Counted from the first letter of the stretch, positions 1 through 7,839 are shown. The stretch is DNA of 64,000 bases from Lampropedia cohaerens (GCF_001005215.1 NZ_LBNQ01000024.1:1-64000); one strand, 5' to 3'. Program-made: numbers and translations. The notes: generated by a model not told the origin, from the letters alone.

Positions 1-424
1 ATTCCGAGCCATGTTTCTTCGTTTTCCATTCGCCTTCGCCCAGCATCTTCACGCCGGTGCTGTCGACCAGCAGATGCAAGCCACCACGACTGGGGCGATA
101 GGGGATGTTCACGGTCAGCGTTTTCTGGCGGCGGCAGACCGTGCTGTAGTCAGGCACGGGCCAATCCAGGCCCGCCAGATGCATCAGGCTCTGCACGAAA
201 CCGATGACTTGGCGCAACGGCAGGCCGAACAGCCCCTTGATGGTCAGGCAGAACTGGATGGCGGCATCGCTGAACGTCGGTGATCGACCGCGACGACCGG
301 TGGGCTGGCCGTGCCATTGCATGGCACGATCCAGCCAGACCGAGAGCGAGCCTCTGGCCTTGAGGGCTGCGTTGTAATCTTTCCAGTTGGTGGTGCGGTA
401 TTAGGCGGCAGCGGGCTTGGTCAT
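1..424 (-). pseudogene. IS5-family transposase, 5' part, with nonsense codon
   Basis: The minus strand from 424 encodes the N-terminal third of an IS5-family DDE transposase. Visible pieces are the start MTKPAAA, then YRTTNWKDYNAAL, an alternating charged/hydrophobic helical region, and the block LLVDSTGVK, which carries the first catalytic Asp. The remainder lies beyond the left edge, so completeness of the 3' half cannot be judged. Codon 8 (401-403) is TAA where related proteins have a sense codon, so translation from this ATG would stop after seven residues; an internal ATG might still give a shortened product. A terminal inverted repeat follows at 453-471. The fragment lies immediately downstream of the res gene and marks the edge of the accessory block. 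Confidence 0.8.
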
Positions 425-452
425 GGGTGCGCTAGCCTGCAGACTCGGGACG

Positions 453-471
453 TTTGTGCAACAACGCCTCC
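453..471 (-). repeat. Terminal inverted repeat of the IS5-family element
   Basis: Read on the minus strand the sequence is GGAGGCGTTGTTGCACAAA, a typical outer end of IS5-family elements. It lies 28 bp upstream of the transposase ATG at 424. The outer boundary of the insertion is therefore taken as position 471. No target duplication can be confirmed because the other end is outside the window. Confidence 0.7.
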
Positions 472-522
472 GAGAATGACAATGCCGGATCGAATTCCAT
501 ACGCCCCCGCCAGTATCCCCCT

Positions 523-3114
523 TTAAAGATACGCCGGCAGCTTCGCCTTCCATTCGCTCATGAGGATCAAAGTACCTTCCACGGTCTCACCGTTGTTGAC
601 CAGCTCCAGTTCGCCGACTGGCGTTGCCTCGTCCCACTGGAAATGTTCCGAGAGGAACGCCAGCGCTTCACGCTTGTAGGCCGTGTCGAGATTGTCGAGC
701 TGATCGCCCTTGGTTTCGAGCACGGTGATCCGCTTGGCCTCGCCCTGGCGCTGCACCGCAAAGATGAAGTCCGGATAGATTTTGGCCTTCTTCCACCCCT
801 GAATGCCGTACTGCGTCCGCGCCACATTCCGATGCCACCAGGCGAGCGTCTTTTCGCCATCGAGATAGACAGCCACATCCCGCTCGTCGCTGTTCAGCTC
901 GTTCTCATAGACTGGAGCGAACAGGCTCTTTTCGAGCGGCCCGCCCGCGCGGTTGAGAAGCTGGCGCGCATTCTCCGGTTCCGTCGTTTCGATGCTGAAA
1001 GGCATCCGCCAGTTGCGGCCATCGAGCCGCAGGCGGAACTGGATGCGCCCCGCCGCGACCTCCGCCTTGAACAGGGCTTCGGCGCGGGTATTCCGTGCCG
1101 CATCGAGGCCCTTGCGCAATTCCCCCACGATGAGGCTGGCGAGTAGGCCGAGCTTCGCATCATCGAAGCCCCGCGCTCGCAGGGCGGCGAGCGTTGCGCC
1201 GACAATCTCGCGCCCGACAAAGGGGTTGGGCACGATGTCGGAAATCATCCGCACCGCATGCGCCGGATCGAAGGCCAGCACCTCGGTGCTGGCGGCGACC
1301 GTTTCACCGACAAAAAGTTCGTCGCCGTCCTCGGCAAGCCTGATCCGTTGAAGCTGGCTTTCCGCCGCCTGTGCGTTCTCGGGAATGCGCTCGGCAATTT
1401 CCTTGGGGTCAAAGCCGCGCCAGTCTATCGCCGCGAGCACATCGGTTTCGTAATCCAGCTCGCGCGCTTCACCGTCCTCCACCACCATCACCTTGGGCAG
1501 GTAGATTTCCGTGGTGGCGAAGGCGGGACGCCGTTTGATCGTCCGCGTCGCCTTGCCCGATGCGCTCTTGTCATCCTGGGTGACGCGCAGGACAAGATCG
1601 CCAAGGCCGTCCTGTTCAAGGCCGTCCTTGATCGCGCCGACGACCGTGGCGGTGTCGGCGTGATGCGTGATGACGTGGCATTCGTCGAGCGCTTCAACGC
1701 CCGTCTTGAGCGCGCCGGGTTGCCGCAGAATGCGGCCAACGAGCTGTGTCATCGCCTTGAGGTTGGCGCTGGCCGCGAGGCTGCACAGCACATAGGCGAA
1801 GGGGCAATCCCAACCTTCTTGCAGCGCCTGCTTCGTGATGATCGCCCGTACCCGATTGGTCGGAGACAGCAGGTCCTGATTTTCCGGATCGTTCAGATCG
1901 TTTTGCTGGGCGGTTTTGATCGCGATTTCCGCCTGATCGAAGCCCGCCGTCAGAAGCCAGTCCTTCACGTCCTCGGCGTGGATGTGGCCGCTTTCGCGCT
2001 GGTCCGCACCCGTGCGCTCGACCTGAATCAGCATGATCGGTCGAATATAGCGCCCGGTATCGGCGCGGAGCTTGCGGGCCTCCGCATCGAGGGCATTGAG
2101 CTTGGCAAGCGCCGCGTTGAGCGTCGCCTTCCAGTCGTTGCCCTGCCGTGGGTCGAGGTTGAGCGGCATCTTGATCATTTCCTCACGATCAAGCTCGCGC
2201 CCGGTCACTTCAACGAGCACATTGGCGTAGCGGCCTTCGCGCGGATTGCGGCCACCACGCGGCTGAACGTCCTGCGGTGTTGCCGTCAGTTCCAGCACAA
2301 AACACGGGTTGAAACCGTAGAGCGTGCTGAAGGCGAGATCGGAAATGGCTCTATGGCCTTCGTCCATCACGACCACGGGCCGGATGACACGAAGGGCGTT
2401 TCCGAGGGAGTCCTTCACCATCGGGAACATGCCCGTATAGGCGGAAAGGTTCGGGGTGCGGTCGATTGCGGCCTGATGCGCCTGTTGCTCGCCTTCGGGC
2501 GGGAAGAAGCCGTGCACGTCGCCGCGATCCTGAAACATCTTCAGGGAATCCTGCGTCTCGCGGTTCGCGGATTGCAGCATCAGCAGCATGACGCACAGGT
2601 TCGTTTCCACGTCCCGCGCATCCAGCCTGTCGGTTTTCTCCATGATCTTCACGCGGCCTGCCGCCGCGCGGTCGAGCGCCTGACGGTAGGGATGCTGGCG
2701 GTCCTTCAGGTGCTTCAGCGTTTGCGTGTAGATCGCCTCGTTCGGCACGATCCACAGGACAAAACCGGTATTGCGGTCGAGATAGCGACCCATTACCCGC
2801 GACACGGCAGAGACGGCAAGCCAGGTCTTGCCCCCACCGGTCGGCACCTTCAGCACCGCGTTGGGCACGGGGCGTCCGCAACCGTCCACGCGGGGCGAGA
2901 ACGGAATCGCGGCGCGGGAAGCAGGCAGCTTGCCCGCCGCCTTCATCGCTTCCCAAGCCTCTTTCGCGAAATCCGGAATAGCAAGGCCAAGGTCCGGGTC
3001 CTGCGCGGCGAGCGTCGCCACCTTGTCGGCACGCGCCTTCTTCTCCTTCAGCAGGTCCAGATAGGCATCGAGCGTGGACAATACGCGGTCCTGATAGTCG
3101 AGCTGGCGAAACAT
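523..3114 (-). CDS. res: Type III restriction enzyme, Res subunit (helicase-nuclease)
   Basis: An 863-residue superfamily 2 helicase with a C-terminal nuclease, the restriction subunit of a type III system. Res works only in complex with Mod: it translocates with ATP from unmethylated asymmetric sites and cuts a short distance away. Visible motifs are Walker A PTGGGKT (residues 91-97), Walker B DEGH (251-254), motif III LTATPQ, the late-helicase block RIIxKQALQEGWDCP and, near residues 785-808, a PD-(D/E)xK nuclease core (PDFIF then LETKG). Length is at the short end for Res proteins (often 900-1000). It starts 4 bp after the mod stop codon, so it is the last gene of the regulator-mod-res operon. 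The frame is intact. Recognition sequence cannot be inferred. Confidence 0.92.
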   Translation of the reverse strand: MFRQLDYQDRVLSTLDAYLDLLKEKKARADKVATLAAQDPDLGLAIPDFAKEAWEAMKAAGKLPASRAAIPFSPRVDGCGRPVPNAVLKVPTGGGKTWLAVSAVSRVMGRYLDRNTGFVLWIVPNEAIYTQTLKHLKDRQHPYRQALDRAAAGRVKIMEKTDRLDARDVETNLCVMLLMLQSANRETQDSLKMFQDRGDVHGFFPPEGEQQAHQAAIDRTPNLSAYTGMFPMVKDSLGNALRVIRPVVVMDEGHRAISDLAFSTLYGFNPCFVLELTATPQDVQPRGGRNPREGRYANVLVEVTGRELDREEMIKMPLNLDPRQGNDWKATLNAALAKLNALDAEARKLRADTGRYIRPIMLIQVERTGADQRESGHIHAEDVKDWLLTAGFDQAEIAIKTAQQNDLNDPENQDLLSPTNRVRAIITKQALQEGWDCPFAYVLCSLAASANLKAMTQLVGRILRQPGALKTGVEALDECHVITHHADTATVVGAIKDGLEQDGLGDLVLRVTQDDKSASGKATRTIKRRPAFATTEIYLPKVMVVEDGEARELDYETDVLAAIDWRGFDPKEIAERIPENAQAAESQLQRIRLAEDGDELFVGETVAASTEVLAFDPAHAVRMISDIVPNPFVGREIVGATLAALRARGFDDAKLGLLASLIVGELRKGLDAARNTRAEALFKAEVAAGRIQFRLRLDGRNWRMPFSIETTEPENARQLLNRAGGPLEKSLFAPVYENELNSDERDVAVYLDGEKTLAWWHRNVARTQYGIQGWKKAKIYPDFIFAVQRQGEAKRITVLETKGDQLDNLDTAYKREALAFLSEHFQWDEATPVGELELVNNGETVEGTLILMSEWKAKLPAYL

Positions 3115-3118
3115 GGCG

Positions 3119-4921
3119 TCAGCTCCGATCTATCCGGTACAGCGCGAAGGGCAGCGGCACGAACTCCACGGGAATGTTCTGTTCCGCCAGCATCTTCTGG
3201 CTCACGAAGCGTGCCGGTGCGAAAACAAGATGCTTCTTGTCCGGATCAGACGCGGCGAATGCCTTGGCCCGCGCCAGCGTCAATGCAGCTTCTGGCGACT
3301 TCAGCCAGTCGAGATCAGGCTTGTAAATCAGCCAGACGTGCTGGCCTTCCGTCGCGCCAAGATAGAAATCCTCCTCGCGCACGGTAGCGGGATCGAGCGC
3401 ATGGTTGGTCGCCATATGGAACAGCGCTGCGCCAAGCCCAGCATAGGGCGGCAGGGTTTCACCGCTCAGCACCTTATCCAGCTCGACGGGATCACCGAGC
3501 GTGCAATAGGTGAAGGTGCCGCCAAGACCTTCGGCGCGTTCCGCCACCGTCTTTTCGCCGGTGACGATCAACTCGCCATCCTTCACTTCCTTCTTGATGC
3601 GGTCGTATTCGTGGCCATGCAGGTTTTCGATGCCCTGCACCTTATGTACCAGTGCGTCCGCCTTCTCGATGGCACGCCAATTCAACCGCTCGCGCAGCAG
3701 TTCGATCTTCTGCGTGCCTTTGAAGTCATAGCCGTTGATGACGCGACGGACGCGCTCCGCCGTTAAGCGGTCGGCATAGTCTTCCATTTCCACGAGGATG
3801 AAGCGGCGGTTGCCGCCATCCTTCTTGTTGGCGGCCAGCACGGAATGAGCGGTGGTGCCGGATCCAGCGAAGCTGTCGAGATAAATAGCATCACTTCCAC
3901 TTGAAAGCTCAATAATTCGCTGAATGAGCCTTCGTGGTTTCGGTGTCAAGAATATCTCGCTTCCCTCTTCCGAAAAAATAGAAACTATTTCCTTTTTTGC
4001 TTCTTGCGTGTGACCAACATCGGACCAATGCCAGATAGTTTGAGGCACTCGTCCCTCGCGCACCTCAGACAGAAAGATTTTGGGTGCGGGAACATTGTTT
4101 CCATCCTCGCCCCACCAAATTCGTCCATCTTCGTGGAGTTCCCAAAGCTTCTCTTCCGAAATACGCCAATAGGAGCCTGGGGGCGGCCCTGGAATAACTC
4201 GGCCACCCGGGCAAGTAATAGAGTAAGTCCCCTTACTGTAATAATTTCTGGCAGCAAGATTGTTGGGGCGCCAACGACCACGCGGGTCATTGTCTGGATT
4301 CTTGTAAACCTCGTCCTGATCCGCAGTTCGACGAAGCAGATTAGGCTTCCATTTATTTATATCTTTGGCGTAGACAAGAACATAATCGTGATCAGAAGAG
4401 AAATATTGAACGGTTGCCTTTGGGGCATAATTTTTATGCCATATGACAGTGTCGACGAAATTTCCTTCTCCGAAAACTTCATCCAACATCATCCGTGCCC
4501 GCTGGATCTCGTTCTCATCTAGCGTCATCCAAAAAACGCCATCATCCGCTAGAAGCTCATGCAACAGCCGCAAGCGCGGCCACATCATGGCGCACCATTT
4601 GTCATGGCGCAGGCCATCCTCGATGCCGATGGGGTTGGAGTCCAGCCACTCCTTAATCATCGGAGCGTTGACGTTGTCGTTGTAGCACCAGCCCTCGTTG
4701 CCGGTGTTGTAGGGCGGGTCGATAAAGATGCAGTCCACCTTGCCCGCGTAGAGCGGGAGCAGCGCCTTCAGCGCATGCAGATTGTCGCCCTGGATGATGA
4801 GGTTGCCGTCCAGCGCAACGGGGCCAATGCCTTTCTCCGGGTGCGGAACAAGCGGGCGGAAGGGCACCGCCAAATGGTGGTTATAGACAAACTCCTTGCC
4901 CTTGAAGACCAGTTCCGTCAT
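3119..4921 (-). CDS. mod: Type III DNA adenine methyltransferase, Mod subunit
   Basis: A 600-residue beta-class N6-adenine methyltransferase that gives the type III system its sequence specificity and protects host DNA. The catalytic motif IV DPPYNTG is at residues 69-75 and precedes the AdoMet-binding motif FAGSGTT at 351-357, the order expected for Mod. The intervening part (about residues 128-343) is the target recognition region; its DNA (about 3890-4540) is clearly more AT-rich than the rest of the gene, suggesting domain replacement. The ATG overlaps the stop codon of the upstream regulator (ATGA), implying translational coupling. No simple-sequence tract typical of phase-variable mod genes is visible. 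The frame is intact. Confidence 0.93.
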   Translation of the reverse strand: MTELVFKGKEFVYNHHLAVPFRPLVPHPEKGIGPVALDGNLIIQGDNLHALKALLPLYAGKVDCIFIDPPYNTGNEGWCYNDNVNAPMIKEWLDSNPIGIEDGLRHDKWCAMMWPRLRLLHELLADDGVFWMTLDENEIQRARMMLDEVFGEGNFVDTVIWHKNYAPKATVQYFSSDHDYVLVYAKDINKWKPNLLRRTADQDEVYKNPDNDPRGRWRPNNLAARNYYSKGTYSITCPGGRVIPGPPPGSYWRISEEKLWELHEDGRIWWGEDGNNVPAPKIFLSEVREGRVPQTIWHWSDVGHTQEAKKEIVSIFSEEGSEIFLTPKPRRLIQRIIELSSGSDAIYLDSFAGSGTTAHSVLAANKKDGGNRRFILVEMEDYADRLTAERVRRVINGYDFKGTQKIELLRERLNWRAIEKADALVHKVQGIENLHGHEYDRIKKEVKDGELIVTGEKTVAERAEGLGGTFTYCTLGDPVELDKVLSGETLPPYAGLGAALFHMATNHALDPATVREEDFYLGATEGQHVWLIYKPDLDWLKSPEAALTLARAKAFAASDPDKKHLVFAPARFVSQKMLAEQNIPVEFVPLPFALYRIDRS

Positions 4922-5238
4922 ACCTGCCCCTTCTTCGTCATTCCCGTGTATCGCTCGACCTTGATTTCCGCTTCCCGCTTGCGGGCCTGCGCAATGTCGT
5001 AGCTGTTCTGCATGCGCATCAGCGTCTCCATCGAAACGCCGAACGCTTTTTCAATCCGGATCGCCATTTCAGGCGATAGTTGCGCGCGCTCGTTCAGCAG
5101 CGCTGACAGAGCCGGCCTTGTTACACCCAACACGGCCGCCGCCCCCGTCACCGACAAGCCGAGCGGTTGCAGCACCTGGTGCTTCACGTATGCGCCCGGA
5201 TGCGCTGGCATATCAATCCGACTCTTATCCTGATGCAT
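4918..5238 (-). CDS. HigA-like XRE-family regulator of the R-M operon
   Basis: A small helix-turn-helix protein of the HigA/VapI antitoxin family. Visible are the family signature HPGAYVKHQVLQPLGLSV, the helix-turn-helix (GAAAVLGVTRPALSALLN) and the dimer segment RIEKAFGVSMETLMRMQ. Start choice is open: ATG at 5238 (106 residues, used here) or GTG at 5262 (114 residues); a third ATG lies just before the PAHPG block. No HigB/RelE-type toxin gene is present upstream, where the promoter lies, or downstream, where mod overlaps its stop. I infer that it acts as an autoregulatory controller of the R-M operon, comparable in role to C proteins, binding the inverted repeat at 5279-5293. An orphan antitoxin is the alternative. 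Confidence 0.8.
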   Translation of the reverse strand: MHQDKSRIDMPAHPGAYVKHQVLQPLGLSVTGAAAVLGVTRPALSALLNERAQLSPEMAIRIEKAFGVSMETLMRMQNSYDIAQARKREAEIKVERYTGMTKKGQV

Positions 5239-5278
5239 GCCTCGCCTATGCTTGTCTTTCACCTAATCCAAACTTAGC

Positions 5279-5311
5279 CAGCATTGTATGCTGTAAAGCC
5301 ACAGGCTACAA
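5279..5311 (-). promoter_or_regulatory. Promoter of the R-M operon with overlapping operator
   Basis: On the minus strand a -35 box TTGTAG (5306-5311) and a -10 box TACAAT (5283-5288) are separated by exactly 17 bp. A perfect inverted repeat CAGCAT-ACA-ATGCTG (5279-5293) covers the -10 box and the probable start of transcription. A repressor bound here would block RNA polymerase, and the first gene of the operon encodes a helix-turn-helix protein. The -35 box also overlaps the end of the truncated mob reading frame, placing the joint between the plasmid remnant and the R-M cassette just upstream. Confidence 0.7.
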
Positions 5312-5497
5312 TAGAGCCAATCTTGTTCTTGCGACATGGACGATTCTTGGCGGTATGGCCTTACCTCTCTGGGACTGCCCGTCCATGCTCTGATGCAGCA
5401 CAGCCTGTACCGCGTGGCTTTCGACCGCGGCCCGTTCCTCGAGTGTGATCCAAACCTTGTTTCGCGGCACCTTCTGCCGTGGTTTGGTGGATGCCAT
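5306..5497 (-). pseudogene. Truncated TraJ/MobB-like relaxosome protein
   Basis: The minus-strand frame starts MASTKPRQKVPRNKVWITLE and resembles the N-terminal ribbon-helix-helix DNA-binding part of IncP TraJ and of the TraJ-like Mob proteins of IncQ-2 plasmids, where a basic leader precedes a KVxxxxxERxxxE segment. Similarity fades after about residue 29 (near 5411), and the remaining residues come from unrelated sequence running into the R-M promoter. The intact family is about 120 residues, so only the DNA-binding start remains. An in-frame ATG at 5521 could be the original start. It fits with the repC/repA remnant to the right as one plasmid fragment. No nic-site consensus was recognised upstream. 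Assignment rests on a short stretch. Confidence 0.5.
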
Positions 5498-5697
5498 CCA
5501 GTTCGCCTCACCAGCCACCATCGCCGCGCCTTTGCCTTTTTGGTGCCTGCCAGTCGCGGCAGCGACCGTGTGCCTCGCAGAGCAAAATGCCGTCGAGCCG
5601 CAGGCGAGTAAGGGGCGGTGGTGGAGGCCATAGCTGCAAAGCAGCGTAGGCCTACAACACACATCTTGCCGTCAAAGCCACTGCGAACTTATGCGTT

Positions 5698-5817
5698 TTT
5701 TCGCGATCGACGCGCGAAATCAACGATGAATCGCACATCTCCGCGCATCATCGCGTTTCGTCGCGTACGTTCGCGCTTCGTCGCATTGAATCGCACATGT
5801 TCGCGCAACATGCACCT
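5698..5817. repeat. Four degenerate 30-bp direct repeats
   Basis: Units start near 5698, 5728, 5758 and 5788. The clearest pair is GAATCGCACATCTCCGCGC at 5728 and GAATCGCACATGTTCGCGC at 5788, 17 of 19 identical and exactly 60 bp apart; the units between and before share the TCGC...CGCGC skeleton at 30-bp spacing. They lie between the mob stub and the oriV iterons. They may be protein-binding iterons of the plasmid or a decapeptide repeat of a lost protein: on the minus strand they read as ten-residue repeats of the type AR(T/R)xAxxxD(E/D), but no recognisable gene contains them. Confidence 0.6.
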
Positions 5818-6151
5818 GCCCGAAGCCGAAATTGGCACCAAAAGGAAAAAGGCAGTTCGTTAGCTTTCCCCTCTCCTTCAGTTCACAGGCACTGCACACG
5901 CCTGTCATGTCGTCCGGGCCAGAGACAGCCAATGGCAACACTGGTGTTGGGCTGCTCCTGAACGCAGGTGCCAACAGGTTACAGATGCCCTTCCCGGCCC
6001 TTGTTTCCTTTGGTGCCCTGAAAGAAGGCAAGGCCTCGGCCGCGCAGCGGACGAAGGCCGCGCTTAGTGGATCATCCTTATGGATAATCTTGGATGGAGC
6101 CGGAACAATCGACATAAGTCTTTGTCCTGTAATGAATTTTCCAACACGTTC
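5818..6151. other. Probable oriV-adjacent non-coding region of the plasmid remnant
   Basis: About 330 bp between the 30-bp repeats and the iterons. Overlapping open frames exist on both strands, but none has a recognisable product, a family signature or a convincing ribosome binding site. In IncQ replicons the single-strand initiation sites for the RepB primase lie beside the iterons, so this stretch could include them; I did not find a hairpin that I can assign with confidence. Confidence 0.4.
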
Positions 6152-6217
6152 GGTTACCGTTAGGACGGGGGTTGGTTACCGAAAAGACGGGGGTTGGCTA
6201 CCGTTAAGAAGGGGATC
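6152..6217. repeat. oriV: oriV iterons: three tandem 22-bp repeats, IncQ-2 type
   Basis: Copies start at 6152, 6174 and 6196, exactly 22 bp apart. Each opens with GGTTACCG or GGCTACCG; copies 1 and 2 end in GACGGGGGTT and copy 3 has diverged. IncQ-1 replicons such as RSF1010 use 20-bp iterons and IncQ-2 replicons (pTF-FC2, pTC-F14) use 22-bp iterons, so the period favours IncQ-2. These are the binding sites for RepC. The last codons of repC are read from copies 2 and 3, so gene and origin overlap. Three copies is fewer than I recall for complete IncQ-2 origins. Confidence 0.85.
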
Positions 6218-7057
6218 TGGTGGTGACGCCCTTAAGCCGGGCCGCCCGATCTCCCACTTGTCCTTCACGTACTCTCGTAGCCTCCACCGTAGGCCTGCCA
6301 GCTCAGAGAGAGCCAGCCGCGCTGTGTGGCGGCGCTTCTTGACCGCAGCCGTGCTGCCCGTCTCCGTCGGCCAGACGTAGCCACACAGTGTGTCCGTCTC
6401 CACCCGGCCCCATTTCCCGGGGTCGATCCAGGCACACAGGCGCTGGTGGATGAGGCGTGCAGGATCAGTCCGCAGGGCCCGCACCTCTTCCATGCTGATC
6501 CTCACATGCTGCCCGCCCATGACGGCACTGGCCAGGCGCGGGTTCAACGCGACGTAGAGCTTTCCCTCGTCCTCGTCGCTGGCGTACTCGGACAGCAGGC
6601 GGAACCCCATGCGCCGCCTCCCCTCCTGCACGATGACCGACACCTTCCAGAGACGTTCGATGCACTCGCGGATCGGTTTGGTCTTGTCTATGCTGGCGTA
6701 TCCGACTTCACGGGCCAGTGCCCGGTAGCTCCCCCTGACAACCAGCGCGTCGCTCAGGATCGCGTCCCACTTGGGTTCAAGGAACAGCCGAAGCTGCCGG
6801 CCCGCCTCCGTTTGCGGCTCGGGTGAAAGCACCAACCCAGCCGGCCCCGCCATGGCCACCAGGCCCTGCAAGATGCGCAGATCGTCCGCCCCCAGCGGTT
6901 CGGGACCGCTGAACTCCACCCGTCTGCCGTCGCCGAAGTCATAGACGACATCCAGCTTGGCACGCTTGCGCTCGCCCTTCTGGAGACTGCGGAAGAGACC
7001 TGGAGCCAGGCAATGGATCGGGTCGTGACGCGCGTGCGTCAACTCAGGCATGTGCAC
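6176..7057 (-). CDS. repC: IncQ plasmid replication initiator RepC
   Basis: A 293-residue homologue of RSF1010 RepC, the iteron-binding protein that opens oriV for the RepA helicase and RepB primase. Recognisable blocks run the whole length: HCLAPGLFRSLQKGERKRAK, EFSGPEPLGADDLRILQGLV, RQLRLFLEPKW, CIERLWKVSVI, GFRLLSEYASDE, LYVALNPRL, GGQHVRISMEEVRAL, LCAWIDPGKWG and DTLCGYVWP. RSF1010 RepC is about 283 residues; the last dozen or so codons here are translated from the oriV iterons, giving a foreign C-terminus. The start overlaps the end of the repA fragment, as in IncQ operons. The frame is open throughout, so the protein may still be made, but no intact repA or repB is present. Confidence 0.93.
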   Translation of the reverse strand: MHMPELTHARHDPIHCLAPGLFRSLQKGERKRAKLDVVYDFGDGRRVEFSGPEPLGADDLRILQGLVAMAGPAGLVLSPEPQTEAGRQLRLFLEPKWDAILSDALVVRGSYRALAREVGYASIDKTKPIRECIERLWKVSVIVQEGRRRMGFRLLSEYASDEDEGKLYVALNPRLASAVMGGQHVRISMEEVRALRTDPARLIHQRLCAWIDPGKWGRVETDTLCGYVWPTETGSTAAVKKRRHTARLALSELAGLRWRLREYVKDKWEIGRPGLRASPPDPLLNGSQPPSFR

Positions 7058-7490
7058 GATGCGTCCCCCTTCTGCGGCCGCTCAATTCCGAAGCCGACAA
7101 CGCTGCCGGTAGGAGCACGCCATGGCCGTCCCGCGAATACCAGCGGTCCGGCGGCGCACTCCCGTAGTTCTGTTTGGAGACGCCAAAACGGACGAAATGC
7201 TTGCGGCGCGCCTCGCCGATGGGTGGCACGCCCTTGGGTTCTTTTCCAAGGCGTGAGGCCTCCTCCGCAGTCATGGGCGCAATGAACCCGCACCACCGGG
7301 CATTGTCGATGAGCGCTGACGCGCCCCGTGCGGCTCCTTGATGATCGGTGGCCCCCTCACGTGCGCTGCCCTTGCTGACGTGGTGCAGGAACAAGACGGA
7401 CGATCCCGTCTCCAGTGCAAGGTGCTCCAGACTCCCTTGCAACACCATGCGTCGTGCGCCCTGCTTGAACCGAAGAGACCACCTTACAAG
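7044..7490 (-). pseudogene. repA: 3' fragment of IncQ repA (replicative helicase)
   Basis: The frame encodes the C-terminal half of RepA, the hexameric RecA-fold helicase of IncQ plasmids. Visible pieces are LEHLALETGSSVLFLHHVSKG (a RecA-fold strand ending in a conserved His pair), SALIDNARWCGFIAPM and FVRFGVSKQNYG. A complete RepA is about 280 residues with an N-terminal Walker A; here roughly 145 codons remain and the Walker A half is missing. In-frame sequence is open only to 7490, where TGA stops it; an ATG at 7448 could start a short product. The end overlaps the repC start by 14 bp, keeping the original operon arrangement. Confidence 0.85.
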
Positions 7491-7572
7491 TCAACAGCTT
7501 ACGGGGACGTACCCATGGCACGGCCATCGTGACGCACACGCTTCACCGGCCATCAATACCATGCCCGAGAGA

Positions 7573-7581
7573 TCCCACTCG
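7573..7581. repeat. Attachment-site-like copy of the guaA 3' end
   Basis: The 9 bp TCCCACTCG at 7573-7581 repeats the sequence at 7844-7852 inside the last codons of guaA (GAGTGGGA on the coding strand), in the same orientation 271 bp apart. The guaA 3' end is a known target of tyrosine-recombinase genomic islands, whose direct repeats contain this core. The spot also separates the plasmid remnant from an AT-rich spacer. I infer a relic attachment site; no integrase gene is visible here. Confidence 0.45.
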
Positions 7582-7767
7582 GAACGATAAAAATTCGTTT
7601 TATATCAATCAGTTATATGATTCCGATACCATGACCTCCCGGAAACGAGGCGCATGGCATCGGCGGCTAGGCATGGCACAGGGCCGGTTTCGTGCCATCG
7701 ACTATGCCATGAAAAATTCGTGCTTGGCCATACCCCAGGCTGCCAGTCCGTGCCAGGTTGGAAGCAC
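7582..7767. other. AT-rich spacer between island edge and guaA terminator
   Basis: No gene is recognised here. The left half (about 7585-7630) is distinctly AT-rich compared with everything around it, which would fit the attachment-site arm of a former integrated element. Confidence 0.4.
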
Positions 7768-7793
7768 AAAAAAGCCCGCAGTGACGCGGGCTT
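7768..7793 (-). terminator. Rho-independent terminator of the guaBA operon
   Basis: On the minus strand the stem AGCCCGC/GCGGGCT with a 6-nt loop is followed by TTTTTT. It lies about 45 bp after the guaA stop codon and is a standard intrinsic terminator. Confidence 0.9.
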
Positions 7794-7839
7794 GGGTGTG
7801 TCTGGTGCCTGATCCTGCCAGCGGCTGCCGGACGTGGAA

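Noticed and set aside
1258-3387. A 709-codon plus-strand frame opposite res
   Set aside because: Antisense shadow of the helicase gene; no motifs and an Arg/His-rich composition.
5263-5664. A possible HigB-type toxin gene upstream of the HigA-like gene
   Set aside because: Both minus-strand frames there were read; neither shows the RelE/HigB fold pattern, and one is the mob stub. The R-M promoter occupies the interval.
5510-5700. oriT of the plasmid remnant
   Set aside because: No IncP-type (ATCCTG) or RSF1010-type nic consensus was found on either strand; GTAAGGGGCGG near 5608 is suggestive only.
5698-5817. CRISPR-like array
   Set aside because: The 30-bp units are directly tandem, degenerate and without unique spacers, and no cas gene is near.
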